DNA from: Pseudophaeobacter leonis
Lineage (GTDB): Bacteria; Pseudomonadota; Alphaproteobacteria; Rhodobacterales; Rhodobacteraceae
Assembly (NCBI RefSeq): GCF_002087335.1
Contig: NZ_MWVJ01000051.1
Location: 1 to 33,267, forward strand
Length of the DNA stretch: 33,267 nucleotides
Direction of reading: 5' to 3'
The position numbers and the translations under genes are program-made. The first letter of the stretch is position 1, and each line of letters opens with the position of its first letter. The notes under the pieces are model-generated. The model did not search any database. It had not been told where the DNA came from and worked only from the letters and a program-made list of their open reading frames with translations. This document shows, piece after piece, positions 24,907 to 32,823 of this stretch.

Positions 24907-25501
24907 TATCGGCAATGTGCTGATCGAATGGAACCCCGAGCGGTTCTATGATGCCCGCCTTGGCGTTGACGGTCGCAAACGCCTGTTTGCCGAGGTTGCG
25001 CTGCACGCGATGAACCTCGGGCTGGATCGGGGCGACCCATTTCGCGCCTCGGTCTATGATCTTGCGGCGCAACATCCAGATTGGGCAGAGGAAATTCGCC
25101 ACTGGCACGACAGCTGGCTGCAGTTTGCCCACACAGATATTGCGCGCTCCGTCCGCCTGCTGCGCGCGCTGAGATCCAAAGGCGTGCCGGTTCTGGCCCT
25201 CAGCAACTTTGGCATCGGCACCTTTGAGCTGGCAACAAAGGCCTATCCGTTTCTGAGCGAGTTTGATCAATCCTATATCTCGGGGCATCTGGGCTGCATC
25301 AAGCCGGATGCAGAGATCTACCAGCATCTGGAACAGGGCAGTGGCATCGCGCCAGACCGGCTGCTGTTTGCCGATGACCGCCCCGAAAACATCGAGGCCG
25401 CTGCCCAGCGTGGCTGGCAGACCCATCTTTTCACCACTCCCGAAGACTGGGCCGCGCGCCTGGTCCAGGCGGGGTTATTGACGGCAGAGGACGCGCAATG
25501 A
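24881..25501 (+). CDS. HAD-superfamily hydrolase
   Basis: 206 residues. It belongs to the haloacid-dehalogenase-like group with a YihX-type motif I: nucleophile Asp9 in VVFDIGNVLIEWNPERFY (Asn in place of the second Asp, normal for this branch). Motif II is LALSNF, motif III Lys is in GCIKPDAEIYQHL, and motif IV is LLFADDRPENIEAAAQRGW. The helical cap lies between residues 15 and 85. Many relatives are sugar- or nucleotide-phosphate phosphatases; the substrate here is open. The stop overlaps the next start as ATGA, linking it to the cyclodeaminase-like gene in an operon with the DMT transporter. Confidence 0.92.
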   Translation: MTIDAVVFDIGNVLIEWNPERFYDARLGVDGRKRLFAEVALHAMNLGLDRGDPFRASVYDLAAQHPDWAEEIRHWHDSWLQFAHTDIARSVRLLRALRSKGVPVLALSNFGIGTFELATKAYPFLSEFDQSYISGHLGCIKPDAEIYQHLEQGSGIAPDRLLFADDRPENIEAAAQRGWQTHLFTTPEDWAARLVQAGLLTAEDAQ

Positions 25502-26432
25502 GCATTCCCATGATCACCTTTGACGCAGGCGAAGCCCTGCTCGACTGGATCGGTTTCACAGAGGCCCTGGCCCGTGGGCATAGCCTGCCCAAGGCCGAGA
25601 TTGGCGACACTTTTCTTTACCGCGACCCCGACACCTTGCTTAGCCGGTCGGCCTGGATTGATGGCATGGGGCTGGCCGTCAAGACTGCCAATATCTCCCC
25701 GCGCACCCCTGACGCGGGCAAGCCGATGATCAATGGCTCGGTCTGCCTGTATTCTGATCTCGACGGCACGCTTGAAGCCCTGGTGGATTTCCATCTGGTT
25801 CCAAATGGAAAGCCACCAGCGACAGCCTGCTGGGCGCGCTGCGGCTGGCCAATCCTGACAGCCGCGAGGTGCTGATTGTTGGCGCAGGCACTGTCGCGGC
25901 CTCACTGATTGAGGGTTTTGGTGCGGCCTACCCGCAGGCACAGATCCGGGTCTGCAACCGCACCCAGTCCAAGGCAGAAGAGCTGGTGGCCCGCTATCCC
26001 GGCACCCTGGTCGCCCCGGATCTGCAACAGGCGGTGGCGGCGGCGGATATTGTCGTCACCTGCACCATGTCTTCGACCCCGGTGATCAAAGGCGACTGGC
26101 TGCGCCCCGGCCAGCACCTGAACATGATCGGTGCCTACCGCCCCGACATGCGCGAGGCGGATGACACCGCCCTCACCCGGTCGCAGATCTATTGCGACAG
26201 CTTTGACACCACGCTGGATCACATCGGTGAGTTCAAAATACCACTGGCCGAAGGGGTCATTCAGCGCAGCGACGTGCGGGCGGACTTCTACAGCATTGAC
26301 CAATTCCCCAGCTATAACCCGGCTGCGATCACCCTGTTCAAAAACGGCGGCGGCGCCCATCTTGACCTGATGAGTAGCCATCACGTTTTAGAGAAATGGA
26401 AAGCCAACGCAGTGATCTGGTGGCTCGGCTGA
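25498..26432 (+). pseudogene. Ornithine cyclodeaminase/mu-crystallin family, frameshifted
   Basis: An NAD(P)-dependent enzyme family that includes ornithine cyclodeaminase (ornithine to proline), alanine dehydrogenase and ketimine reductases. The N-terminal part, MITFDAGEALLDWIGFTEAL then FLYRDPDTLLSRSAWIDG and KTANISPRTPDAGKPMINGSV, has the Lys of the substrate site. The frame breaks at about 25798-25805 (GTTCCAAATGG): one base restored gives WKATSDSLLGALRLANPDSREVLIVGAGTVAASLIEGF, with the Rossmann GAGTVA motif. The dinucleotide domain continues cleanly to 26432. Corrected length is 311 residues, normal for the family. It overlaps the HAD gene by 4 bases. Exact substrate unknown. Confidence 0.85.
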
Positions 26433-26481
26433 GACGGGCGCATTTATGCCAGCCCTCTCAGCCCACTCAGCCATCTGTGTG

Positions 26482-26507
26482 CGCCTCTCTGTTCACGCCT
26501 CTCTGTT
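26482..26507. repeat. Short direct repeat in convergent gap
   Basis: CGCCTCTCTGTT occurs at 26482-26493 and 26496-26507 with 2 bases between, in the gap between the cyclodeaminase-like and MFS genes. Confidence 0.85.
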
Positions 26508-26545
26508 TGGACACGCCAGTCTCACAGGGCGGGAGTTTGTGGCTG

Positions 26546-27787
26546 TCAGGCTGCAAGCGCCTCTGGTGACTTTTCCCGCACCGGCAGGTGCACCACGGCG
26601 CTAAACGCCCCAACGGCGACGCCAATCCACCAAACAAGGGGGTAGTCGCCATAGACATCATACATCCGGCCTCCCAGCCACACACCCAGGAAGCCGCCCA
26701 GCTGGTGGCTAAAGAACACAATGCCATAAAGCGTACCCATGTAGCGCAGACCGTAAAGATGCGCGATCAGCCCGGAGGTCAGCGGCACCGTGGCCAGCCA
26801 GAGCGAGCCCATGACGACGGAAAAGATCACGACACTGGTCGGGGTGATCGGCATCAGGATAAACGCCGCCGCCACCACGGTACGCGCCGTATAGATCCCG
26901 GCCAGCAGATATTTCTTGCTGTAGCGATTGCCCAGCCAGCCCGCAAACAGCGTGCCGCCAACATTGGCGGCGCCAATCAGCGCAATCGACAGCGCCCCCA
27001 GCGCCGAGGTCGTGGTGATCCCCATACTGTGCAAGGCGCCGCCAGGCAGGATCGGGCCGCACATCTCGGTGACAAAGGCCGGGAAATGCGCGGTGATAAA
27101 GGCGAGCTGATAGCCGCAGGAGAAAAACCCCAGAAAGATAAGCGCAAACGAGGGGTCCTTGAAGGCCTGCTTCAGGATCTGCCCCATGCTGGCCTCCAGC
27201 TCGGCCTTGCTGGCAGCCTGCGGGGCGCGCATCAGTGGCAGCGTCAGGATCAGCGCCAGCACCGCGCCGGCAAAGACCATAAAGACCGACTGCCAGCTCA
27301 TCATTGAAAGCAGAAATTCCGCGGTCGGCGCCCCAATGATCTGCCCGGCCGAGCCCGCAGCGGTGACAATCGCCAGCGACATCGACCGGTTGGCATCCGA
27401 GCTGGCCCGTCCCACCACCGCCAGAACCACGCCAAAGCCGGTACCGGCGATGCCAAAGCCCACCAGCCACTCATAGGCCTGCATCTCAAACGGGGTCGTG
27501 GCCCCGGCGCTGAGCACCAGACCAGCCGCATAGATAATTGCGCCCAAAACGATGGCCTTGCGATCGCCCAGCTTTTCGGCAAGCGCGCCAAAGATCGGCT
27601 GACCAATGCCCCAGGCCAGGTTCTGGATGGCAATCGCCAGCGAGAACTCCGCTCTGAGCCAGCCGAACTCCTCGGCGATGGGGATCTGGAACACCCCAAA
27701 AGAGGCCCGCACGGCAAAGCTCGCCATGATAATGACGCAGCCGACAATCAGGACCGGCGTGAACAAAGGGGTGGCAGTGCGGGGCAT
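26546..27787 (-). CDS. MFS transporter
   Basis: 413 residues, twelve spans, inner membrane. It has features of the oxalate/formate antiporter-like and monocarboxylate-like branch: SFAVRASFGVFQIPIAEEFGWLRAEFSLAIAIQN in the first spans, GALAEKLGDRKAIVLGA as the loop 2-3 motif, and GWLGNRYSKKYLLAG in the second half. The central cytoplasmic loop holds ASKAELEASMGQILKQAFKD. The C-terminal spans contain SGLIAHLYGLRYMGTLYGIVFFSHQLGGFLG, typical of that branch. The substrate is probably a small organic acid but is not proven by sequence. The frame is clean, in contrast to several neighbours. It is divergent from zapE across a 412-base gap. Confidence 0.9.
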   Translation of the reverse strand: MPRTATPLFTPVLIVGCVIIMASFAVRASFGVFQIPIAEEFGWLRAEFSLAIAIQNLAWGIGQPIFGALAEKLGDRKAIVLGAIIYAAGLVLSAGATTPFEMQAYEWLVGFGIAGTGFGVVLAVVGRASSDANRSMSLAIVTAAGSAGQIIGAPTAEFLLSMMSWQSVFMVFAGAVLALILTLPLMRAPQAASKAELEASMGQILKQAFKDPSFALIFLGFFSCGYQLAFITAHFPAFVTEMCGPILPGGALHSMGITTTSALGALSIALIGAANVGGTLFAGWLGNRYSKKYLLAGIYTARTVVAAAFILMPITPTSVVIFSVVMGSLWLATVPLTSGLIAHLYGLRYMGTLYGIVFFSHQLGGFLGVWLGGRMYDVYGDYPLVWWIGVAVGAFSAVVHLPVREKSPEALAA

Positions 27788-28199
27788 GGGGAAATCTCCA
27801 GATCAGACGGGCGACAGTATGTTAAATCTCGCCCCGGTCAAATCAAAGATATTGCCCGATCAGTTAAAGGAAATTGATGTGAACCTCTGGACCCAGGCGC
27901 GGTGCAGCCTATTCACCTCATCAGAACCTTGCAGAGCGCGGCCGCGATGGAGGCATCCACCCGCCGTCTGCTTTGACGATCCCATCACTGGCCAATCACT
28001 GGCCCATCACTGGCGGGCCGAGAAAGGGCTGCATAGCCCCGCGCCCTTTGGCCCTTGGCTACAATGCCTTTGCCCTAAACCGCAACGCTGCCGCCTTATT
28101 GGACATTCACACAACCTTAAACAGCTTCTTTCACTCTGTCACCGAACTCGGGCCACACGCTGGCTTCCCATCCCTGCGCCTTCGCGGTAAGCCTCTGTC
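27788..28199. other. 412-base divergent gap between MFS and zapE
   Basis: No credible gene. It should hold the promoters of both flanking genes, but none stands out. Three 11-base tandem repeats lie at 27983-28015. An open frame from 27973 to 28203 on the plus strand lacks a ribosome site and protein character. Confidence 0.5.
27983..28015. repeat. Three 11-base tandem repeats upstream of zapE
   Basis: CATCACTGGCC, AATCACTGGCC and CATCACTGGCG stand head to tail (27983-27993, 27994-28004, 28005-28015). The 11-base period is close to one DNA turn, so they would present the same face, but no known site is recognised. Confidence 0.85.
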
Positions 28200-29276
28200 A
28201 TGACCAATCTCAGCACGCTTTATGCCGAAAAAATTGCCGCGGGCGATCTGCGCCCCGATCCCGCACAAGAGGCGGTGCTGCCGCAGTTCGACCGTATCTC
28301 TGCCGGGCTTATGGCCGAGCCGGTAAAGCGCGGATTGTTTCGCCGTGCCAGCCCGCCGCCCGCGCCCAAAGGGCTGTATCTTTGGGGCGGCGTGGGGCGT
28401 GGCAAATCCATGTTGATGGATCTTTTTGTCGACAGCCTGGGCGATATCCCGGCGCGACGGGTGCATTTCCATGCCTTCATGCAGGAAATCCACGCCAAGA
28501 TGCATGAGGCGCGCCAGAATGGCGTACAGGACGCGCTGGCTCCGGTGGCCCAAGACGTGGCGGACTCTGTTCGCGTGCTGGCGTTTGACGAAATGCAGAT
28601 CTCTGACATCACTGACGCGATGATTGTTGGCCGCCTGTTCGAGGCGCTTTTTGCGGCCGATGTCTGCGTTGTGACCACCTCTAACCGCTTGCTGGATGAG
28701 CTCTACAAAAACGGTCTCAACCGCCAGCTGTTCCTGCCCTTCATTGGCCTTATCAAGGACAAGATGCAGGTCTGGGAGATGGTCAGCCCGGTGGATTACC
28801 GCCAGGACCGCCTAAAAGGGAGCGAGGTCTATTTTGCTCCCGCCGATGCCGCGGCACGTGCCAGTTTGCAGTCGATCTGGGACGACCTTTCTGGTGGCAG
28901 TGCGCAGCCCCTGACGCTGGAGATCAAGGGCCGCGAAGTCGTGCTGCCCGCCTTTCGCAATGGCGTGGCACGGGCAAGCTTCTTTGATCTCTGCGGCAAG
29001 ATGCTTGGGCCTGGTGACTACCTTGCCATCGCCGAGGAGGTAAAGGTTCTGGTGCTGGAAGACATTCCCCGGCTCAGCCGTAGCAACTTCAACGAGGCCA
29101 AGCGGTTTGTCACCCTGATTGACGCGCTTTATGAGGCACAGGTGCGACTGATCTGTACTGCGGCCGCTGAACCCGAGTTTCTGTATGTTGAGGGCGATGG
29201 CGCCTTTGAGTTTGAACGCACCGCCAGCCGGTTGCGCGAGATGCAGGATCAAAACTGGGGACAAGCCGAAAGCTAA
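28200..29276 (+). CDS. zapE: ZapE/AFG1 family ATPase
   Basis: 358 residues. ZapE in E. coli is an ATPase that acts on the division ring, and mitochondrial Afg1/Lace1 relatives serve quality control of inner-membrane complexes. Walker A is GGVGRGKS at residues 63-70 within KGLYLWGGVGRGKSMLMDLF. Walker B is VRVLAFDEMQISDITDAMI, with sensor VVTTSNRLLDELYKNGLNR. FHAFMQEIHAKMHE and the C-terminal LSRSNFNEAKRFVTLIDALYE are family blocks. It lies in the cytosol, probably at the membrane. In many alphaproteobacteria the gene lies near mdh and sdh, which are not present here. The frame is clean. Confidence 0.95.
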   Translation: MTNLSTLYAEKIAAGDLRPDPAQEAVLPQFDRISAGLMAEPVKRGLFRRASPPPAPKGLYLWGGVGRGKSMLMDLFVDSLGDIPARRVHFHAFMQEIHAKMHEARQNGVQDALAPVAQDVADSVRVLAFDEMQISDITDAMIVGRLFEALFAADVCVVTTSNRLLDELYKNGLNRQLFLPFIGLIKDKMQVWEMVSPVDYRQDRLKGSEVYFAPADAAARASLQSIWDDLSGGSAQPLTLEIKGREVVLPAFRNGVARASFFDLCGKMLGPGDYLAIAEEVKVLVLEDIPRLSRSNFNEAKRFVTLIDALYEAQVRLICTAAAEPEFLYVEGDGAFEFERTASRLREMQDQNWGQAES

Positions 29277-29346
29277 ATGAGCGCGCGCCAGCGCTGGTCT
29301 GACGGCTCTCCTAGTCCTACCCGGTCTCTAAAAGAAAAAGTGAGGG

Positions 29347-29483
29347 GGGAGCTCCCGCGCCCGCAGATGCGCCTGCTACGCAGACACCCCTTTGCGGCCT
29401 TGGGCCCGGCAGCGCGCCTTCGGCGCGCTGCCGGGCCCAACGGGACGATATCTCCTAAAAGGAGATGGAGGACGGGCGGGAGC
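29347..29483. repeat. Double composite palindromic repeat, copies E and C sharing one hairpin
   Basis: A 19-base stem TTGGGCCCGGCAGCGCGCC (29400-29418) pairs perfectly with 29422-29440 over the 3-base loop TTC. To the right (copy C): core GGGCCCAACGGG, second hairpin ATCTCCT/AGGAGAT with loop AAA (29450-29466), end block GGGCGGGAGC (29474-29483). To the left, read on the minus strand (copy E): the core begins GGGCCCAAG, a weak second hairpin lies near 29368-29382, and the end block is GGGCGCGGGAGCTCC (29348-29362). The element fills the gap between convergent zapE and folC. Confidence 0.8.
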
Positions 29484-29514
29484 TCCCCCTTTGTCTTTGC
29501 CAAAGACCCTGGGA

Positions 29515-30790
29515 TTAGCCGTTATCGCGCAGGATATGCCCCGCCAGATAAAGTGATCCGCAGATCAGCACCCGTGCTTGTGGGTCCTGCGCCAAGACCG
29601 CCGCAAGCGCCTCGCTGGTGGTTTGCGGCACTGCTCGCCTGCAAGCCAACGGATTTGGCAGCGGCTTCAGTCTCACTGGCTGGCAGGGTATTGACCTCAT
29701 CCGGGATTGAGACCGCTGTCAGGCTGGCGGCCTGTCTCACCAAAGGCACCAGATAGCCGGTCACATCCTTGGTGTTGAGCATACCGCAAATCAGATGCGT
29801 TGGTCGCTTCGGCAATCCTGCCAGCACCTCTGCCAACGCCTGCCCAGCTGCCGCGTTGTGACCACCGTCCAACCAAAGCTCGGCCTGCCCTGCGGCCGCA
29901 ACCAAAGGGCCGGTTTTCAAACGTTGCATACGTGCAGGCCACTCAGCCTGCGTCATAGCCGCCTCACAGGCGGCGTCATCAGCGCCGAGATGGCGCAGGA
30001 CTGCAAGCGCTGCACCGGCGTTTTGCACCTGATGCGCCCCCAGCAGAACAGGCAGCGGCAGATCCAGCAAGCCACGCTCATCCTGAAACACCAGGCGGCC
30101 GCGCTCCTGCGTCACGTGCCAGTGCTGACCATAGGCAATCAGAGGAGCGCCAAGACGCGCAGCCACGGCCTCGATCACCTCCATTGCCTCATCTGTCTGA
30201 GGACCAACCACCACAGGCACGCCGCGCTTGATGATCCCGGCCTTCTCGGCGGCGATTTTAGCCAGCGTGTTGCCCAGGAACTGCTCGTGATCGATAGAGA
30301 CCGGGGTGATCACCGTAATCTCGGGCTTGGCTATGACATTGGTGGCATCCAGCCGCCCGCCAAGGCCGACTTCCAGCAAGGTATAATCCGCCGGGGTGCG
30401 GGTAAATGCCAACAGGCCCGCCACCGTGGTGATCTCAAAATAAGTGATATTCTCACGGTTATTGACCTCGTAGCATTCGTCCAGGATCTCGGTCAAATGC
30501 GCTTCCGAGATCAGCTCTCCGGCCAGCCGGATCCTCTCGTGAAAGCGGGCCAGATGCGGTGAGGTATAGGCATGTGCCGCCTTCCCCATGCCCTCGATCC
30601 CGGCCCGGATCATCGCCTGGGTCGAGCCCTTGCCATTGGTGCCAGCCACATGGATCACCGGAGGCAACATGTCCTGTGGATTGCCACGGCGCCCCAGCAG
30701 CGCAAGAACCCGGTCCAGCGTAAAATCAATCACCTTGGGGTGCAGTGCCATCATACGGGCGAGGATTGCGTCAGAATTGGCCTGGGTCAT
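29515..30790 (-). CDS. folC: Dihydrofolate synthase/folylpolyglutamate synthase, frameshifted near the 3' end
   Basis: A cytosolic Mur-ligase-type enzyme that joins glutamate to dihydropteroate and to folates. The ATP loop is HVAGTNGKGSTQAMI, followed by YTSPHLARFHERIRLAGE, then VGLGGRLDATNVI and SIDHEQFLGNTLAKIAAEKAGII, all typical. WLDGGHNAAAGQ marks the C-terminal domain. As written the frame ends at 29522 with an unrelated tail (ASSAANHQRGACGG). One extra base at about 29630-29635 explains this: removing it gives VPQTTSEALAAVLAQDPQ and LICGSLYLAGHILRDNG with a stop at 29515-29517, the normal ending, for 424 residues. It lies after accD on the same strand, with a terminator between. Confidence 0.92.
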
Positions 30791-30846
30791 GCGGCACCCT
30801 TTGTGAAAAGCGAAAGAAAAGGATTATTGCGGCTGTAAACGACAAA

Positions 30847-30871
30847 CGGCCCGCCCTGAACAGGCGGGCCG
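30847..30871 (-). terminator. Terminator after accD
   Basis: CGGCCCGCC (30847-30855) pairs with GGCGGGCCG (30863-30871), loop CTGAACA. On the minus strand the stem is followed by TTTGTCGTTT. It lies 22 bases past the accD stop and 57 bases before the folC start, so folC may depend on read-through or its own promoter. Confidence 0.7.
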
Positions 30872-30892
30872 CATAAACAAGCGATAAAGCGA

Positions 30893-31837
30893 TCAGCTTT
30901 CAGAAGCTGCGGTGCCTGCGGCACCTGCCGCTTCATTCGCGGCCAAATCAGCGGTGTCCGGAGCGGGAAGGTCCCCAACGATCTGGGGTGGCAGCTGCAT
31001 CAACATACGGATGATGGTGATCAGCTCAGCCCGCATTTTGGTGCGCGGGATCACCCGGTACCAACATGCCATGGTCCAGCAGATATTCAGCCCGCTGGAA
31101 TCCTTCGGGCAGTTTTTCACGAATGGTCTGCTCAATCACCCGGGGTCCGGCAAAACAGATCAGCGCATTGGGCTCTGAGATATGTACATCGCCCAGCATC
31201 GCATAAGAGGCCGTCACACCACCGGTGGTGGGATGGGTCAACACAACGATATAGGGCAGATTGGCTTCTTTCAGCATCTGCACGGCAACCGTGGTGCGGG
31301 GCATCTGCATCAGCGACAGAATGCCCTCCTGCATGCGCGCGCCACCCGCAGCCGAGAACAGCACCAGAGGGCGCCCCAGCTTTACCGCTTCCTGTGCCGC
31401 CGCAATGATAGCATTGCCGACATACATGCCCATGGAGCCGCCCATGAACGAGAAATCCTGCGCGGCCGCGATGATCGGCGTGCGGCCGATTTCACCCGCT
31501 GCCACCAGCATGGCTTCTTTTTCATCGGTCTTTTTCTGCGCCGCCTTCATGCGGTCAGGATATTTCTTCTGATCGCGAAACTTCAGCGGATCAGTAATAG
31601 GCTCTGGCACATCAACCTCGGCAAAGACACCGCCATCAAACAGCGCCGTAAAGCGATCACGCGGCGTGATATGCATGTGATGGCCCAATTTGTGCAGACG
31701 TTCTGATTGTCGCTCAGCTCGCGGTGAAACAGCATGGTGCCGCATTCACTGCATTTTTGCCAAAGGTTCTCGGGCACTTCGCGGCGCGAAAAGATCGAGT
31801 TGATCCTTGGGCGGACGTAGTTGGTGATCCAGTTCAT
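30893..31837 (-). pseudogene. accD: Acetyl-CoA carboxylase carboxyltransferase subunit beta, two frameshifts
   Basis: The beta subunit of the carboxyltransferase that moves CO2 from biotin to acetyl-CoA in fatty acid synthesis. It starts at 31837 ([19 protein letters not shown]) with the zinc-ribbon pair CSECGTM. A base is missing at 31684-31687 (TGGGCC for TGCGGCC), just at the second Cys pair CTNCGHH; the frame then continues [15 protein letters not shown] through [16 protein letters not shown] and the oxyanion block [12 protein letters not shown] to [21 protein letters not shown]. An extra A at 31060 breaks it again; removing it gives [18 protein letters not shown] and the acidic/Ala tail to 30893. 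Net length is 314 residues, normal for the protein. The gene is essential in nearly all bacteria, so the breaks are probably sequence errors. Confidence 0.93.
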
Positions 31838-31854
31838 AGCATGCCTCTGTCGTG

Positions 31855-31899
31855 GGCCGGTCTGGCGGGGGCCGGTTTGGCGGGCGCCGGTTTGGACCT
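31855..31899. repeat. Three 15-base tandem repeats between CPBP protease and accD
   Basis: GGCCGGTCTGGCGGG (31855-31869), GGCCGGTTTGGCGGG (31870-31884) and CGCCGGTTTGGACCT (31885-31899) follow one another in the 92-base gap just upstream of accD on the minus strand, where its leader should lie. Confidence 0.85.
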
Positions 31900-31929
31900 C
31901 CAGATAAGGTGCCTTGCGCCGAAATGCAA

Positions 31930-32823
31930 TCAGCGGCGTATCGCCAGCCGTGCCACCAGCCAGGAGACCAGCATCATGGCACAGTCCACCAGCAGCCAGG
32001 GCCGCAGCTGTGCCACGTCAGACAACTCATAAGGCAACAGGTATAGCGCCAGCCCCGAAAGACTGCTGGGCGATGCAAAGATCAGCAAGGCCACAATATT
32101 GTTGACAAAATGCACCGCAATGGCGGGTCCCAACGTGCCTGCCCGCGCCGTCAGATCAGCCGTCACCAGGCCAAACCCCATCGCCCAGAGGCAAAGAAGC
32201 CAGGCGTTATCTGCGGCCTCTGCCAGGCATGTAATGCGCCAGACCAAACAGCGCCGAAGGCGCCACCAGCCAGATGACGGGGCTTTTAAATCTGGCCGCC
32301 AGAGCCTGTTGCAGATAGCCGCGAAACACCACCTCTTCGGCGCTGACCTGCACCAGCACCGCCAAAAGAGACAGCGGCAGCAGGCCAAGCCAGGGCCAAA
32401 ACCCCAGATTAGACACCAGCGGCGCGCCAAAATCATAGGGCGGCAACACCAGAATGACCCCATAGGTGTGATCAGCAGCGCCAGGCTCACGGCGCGAAAC
32501 TGCCAAAGCAGCGGCCCCAGCGCCCCGACCACGCTGAGCAAAGAGCGCCACTGCAGCACACGGGCCGCAAGCCCTGCACCCAGCGTCAGAAACCCAAATG
32601 TCAGCAGCAAAACCAACATGGCCGCGGGGGTGTCCCCCTGCACCAGATGTTCTTGCCAGGGCAGCGCGGTAAAACGCATCAAAAAGACAAAGACCACGGT
32701 GTTGAGCAGATAGCTCACGGCCGCAATCAGGCCCAGCCCCAGCAGCAGACGCCAAAGCTGGGGTTTTACCCGCCCGGGCGCGACCAGCGCGTCATGGGCA
32801 TCGTAGGCGGAGCCAAAAGTCAT
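31930..32823 (-). pseudogene. CPBP-family intramembrane protease, two compensating frameshifts
   Basis: A multi-span membrane protein of the CAAX protease/bacteriocin-processing group (CPBP, Abi). As written it looks like one open 297-residue frame, but the middle third (about 32228-32465) is in the wrong frame and is Trp/Cys/Arg-rich. In the alternative frame the middle reads PPYDFGAPLVSNLGFWPWL, then the catalytic EEVVFRGYLQQ (EExxxR) and FGLAHYMPG (FxxxH). The outer parts are normal in the written frame and include the third motif HFVNN. A missing base at 32465-32466 and an extra base at 32226-32227 explain all of this. Its start overlaps the stop of the upstream cNMP gene as ATGA. Targets of this family in bacteria are mostly unknown. 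Confidence 0.85.

Noticed and set aside
25869..26432. A separate short Rossmann-fold protein gene.
   Set aside because: It begins at the GAGTVA motif and is the C-terminal domain of the cyclodeaminase-like protein split by a one-base loss.
27983..28015. DnaA-box or iteron-type origin.
   Set aside because: Only three 11-base units with no DnaA-box sequence, no AT-rich unwinding region and no replication gene nearby.
31040..31700. Programmed ribosomal frameshifting in accD (and the other split genes).
   Set aside because: No slippery heptamer or following stem is seen at the sites, the shifts are of both signs, and unrelated genes would all need it.
31724..32032. Plus-strand frame with an [13 protein letters not shown] repeat as a small structural protein.
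   Set aside because: The repeat is the translation of the 15-base intergenic tandem array, on the strand opposite accD and the CPBP gene, and there is no ribosome site.
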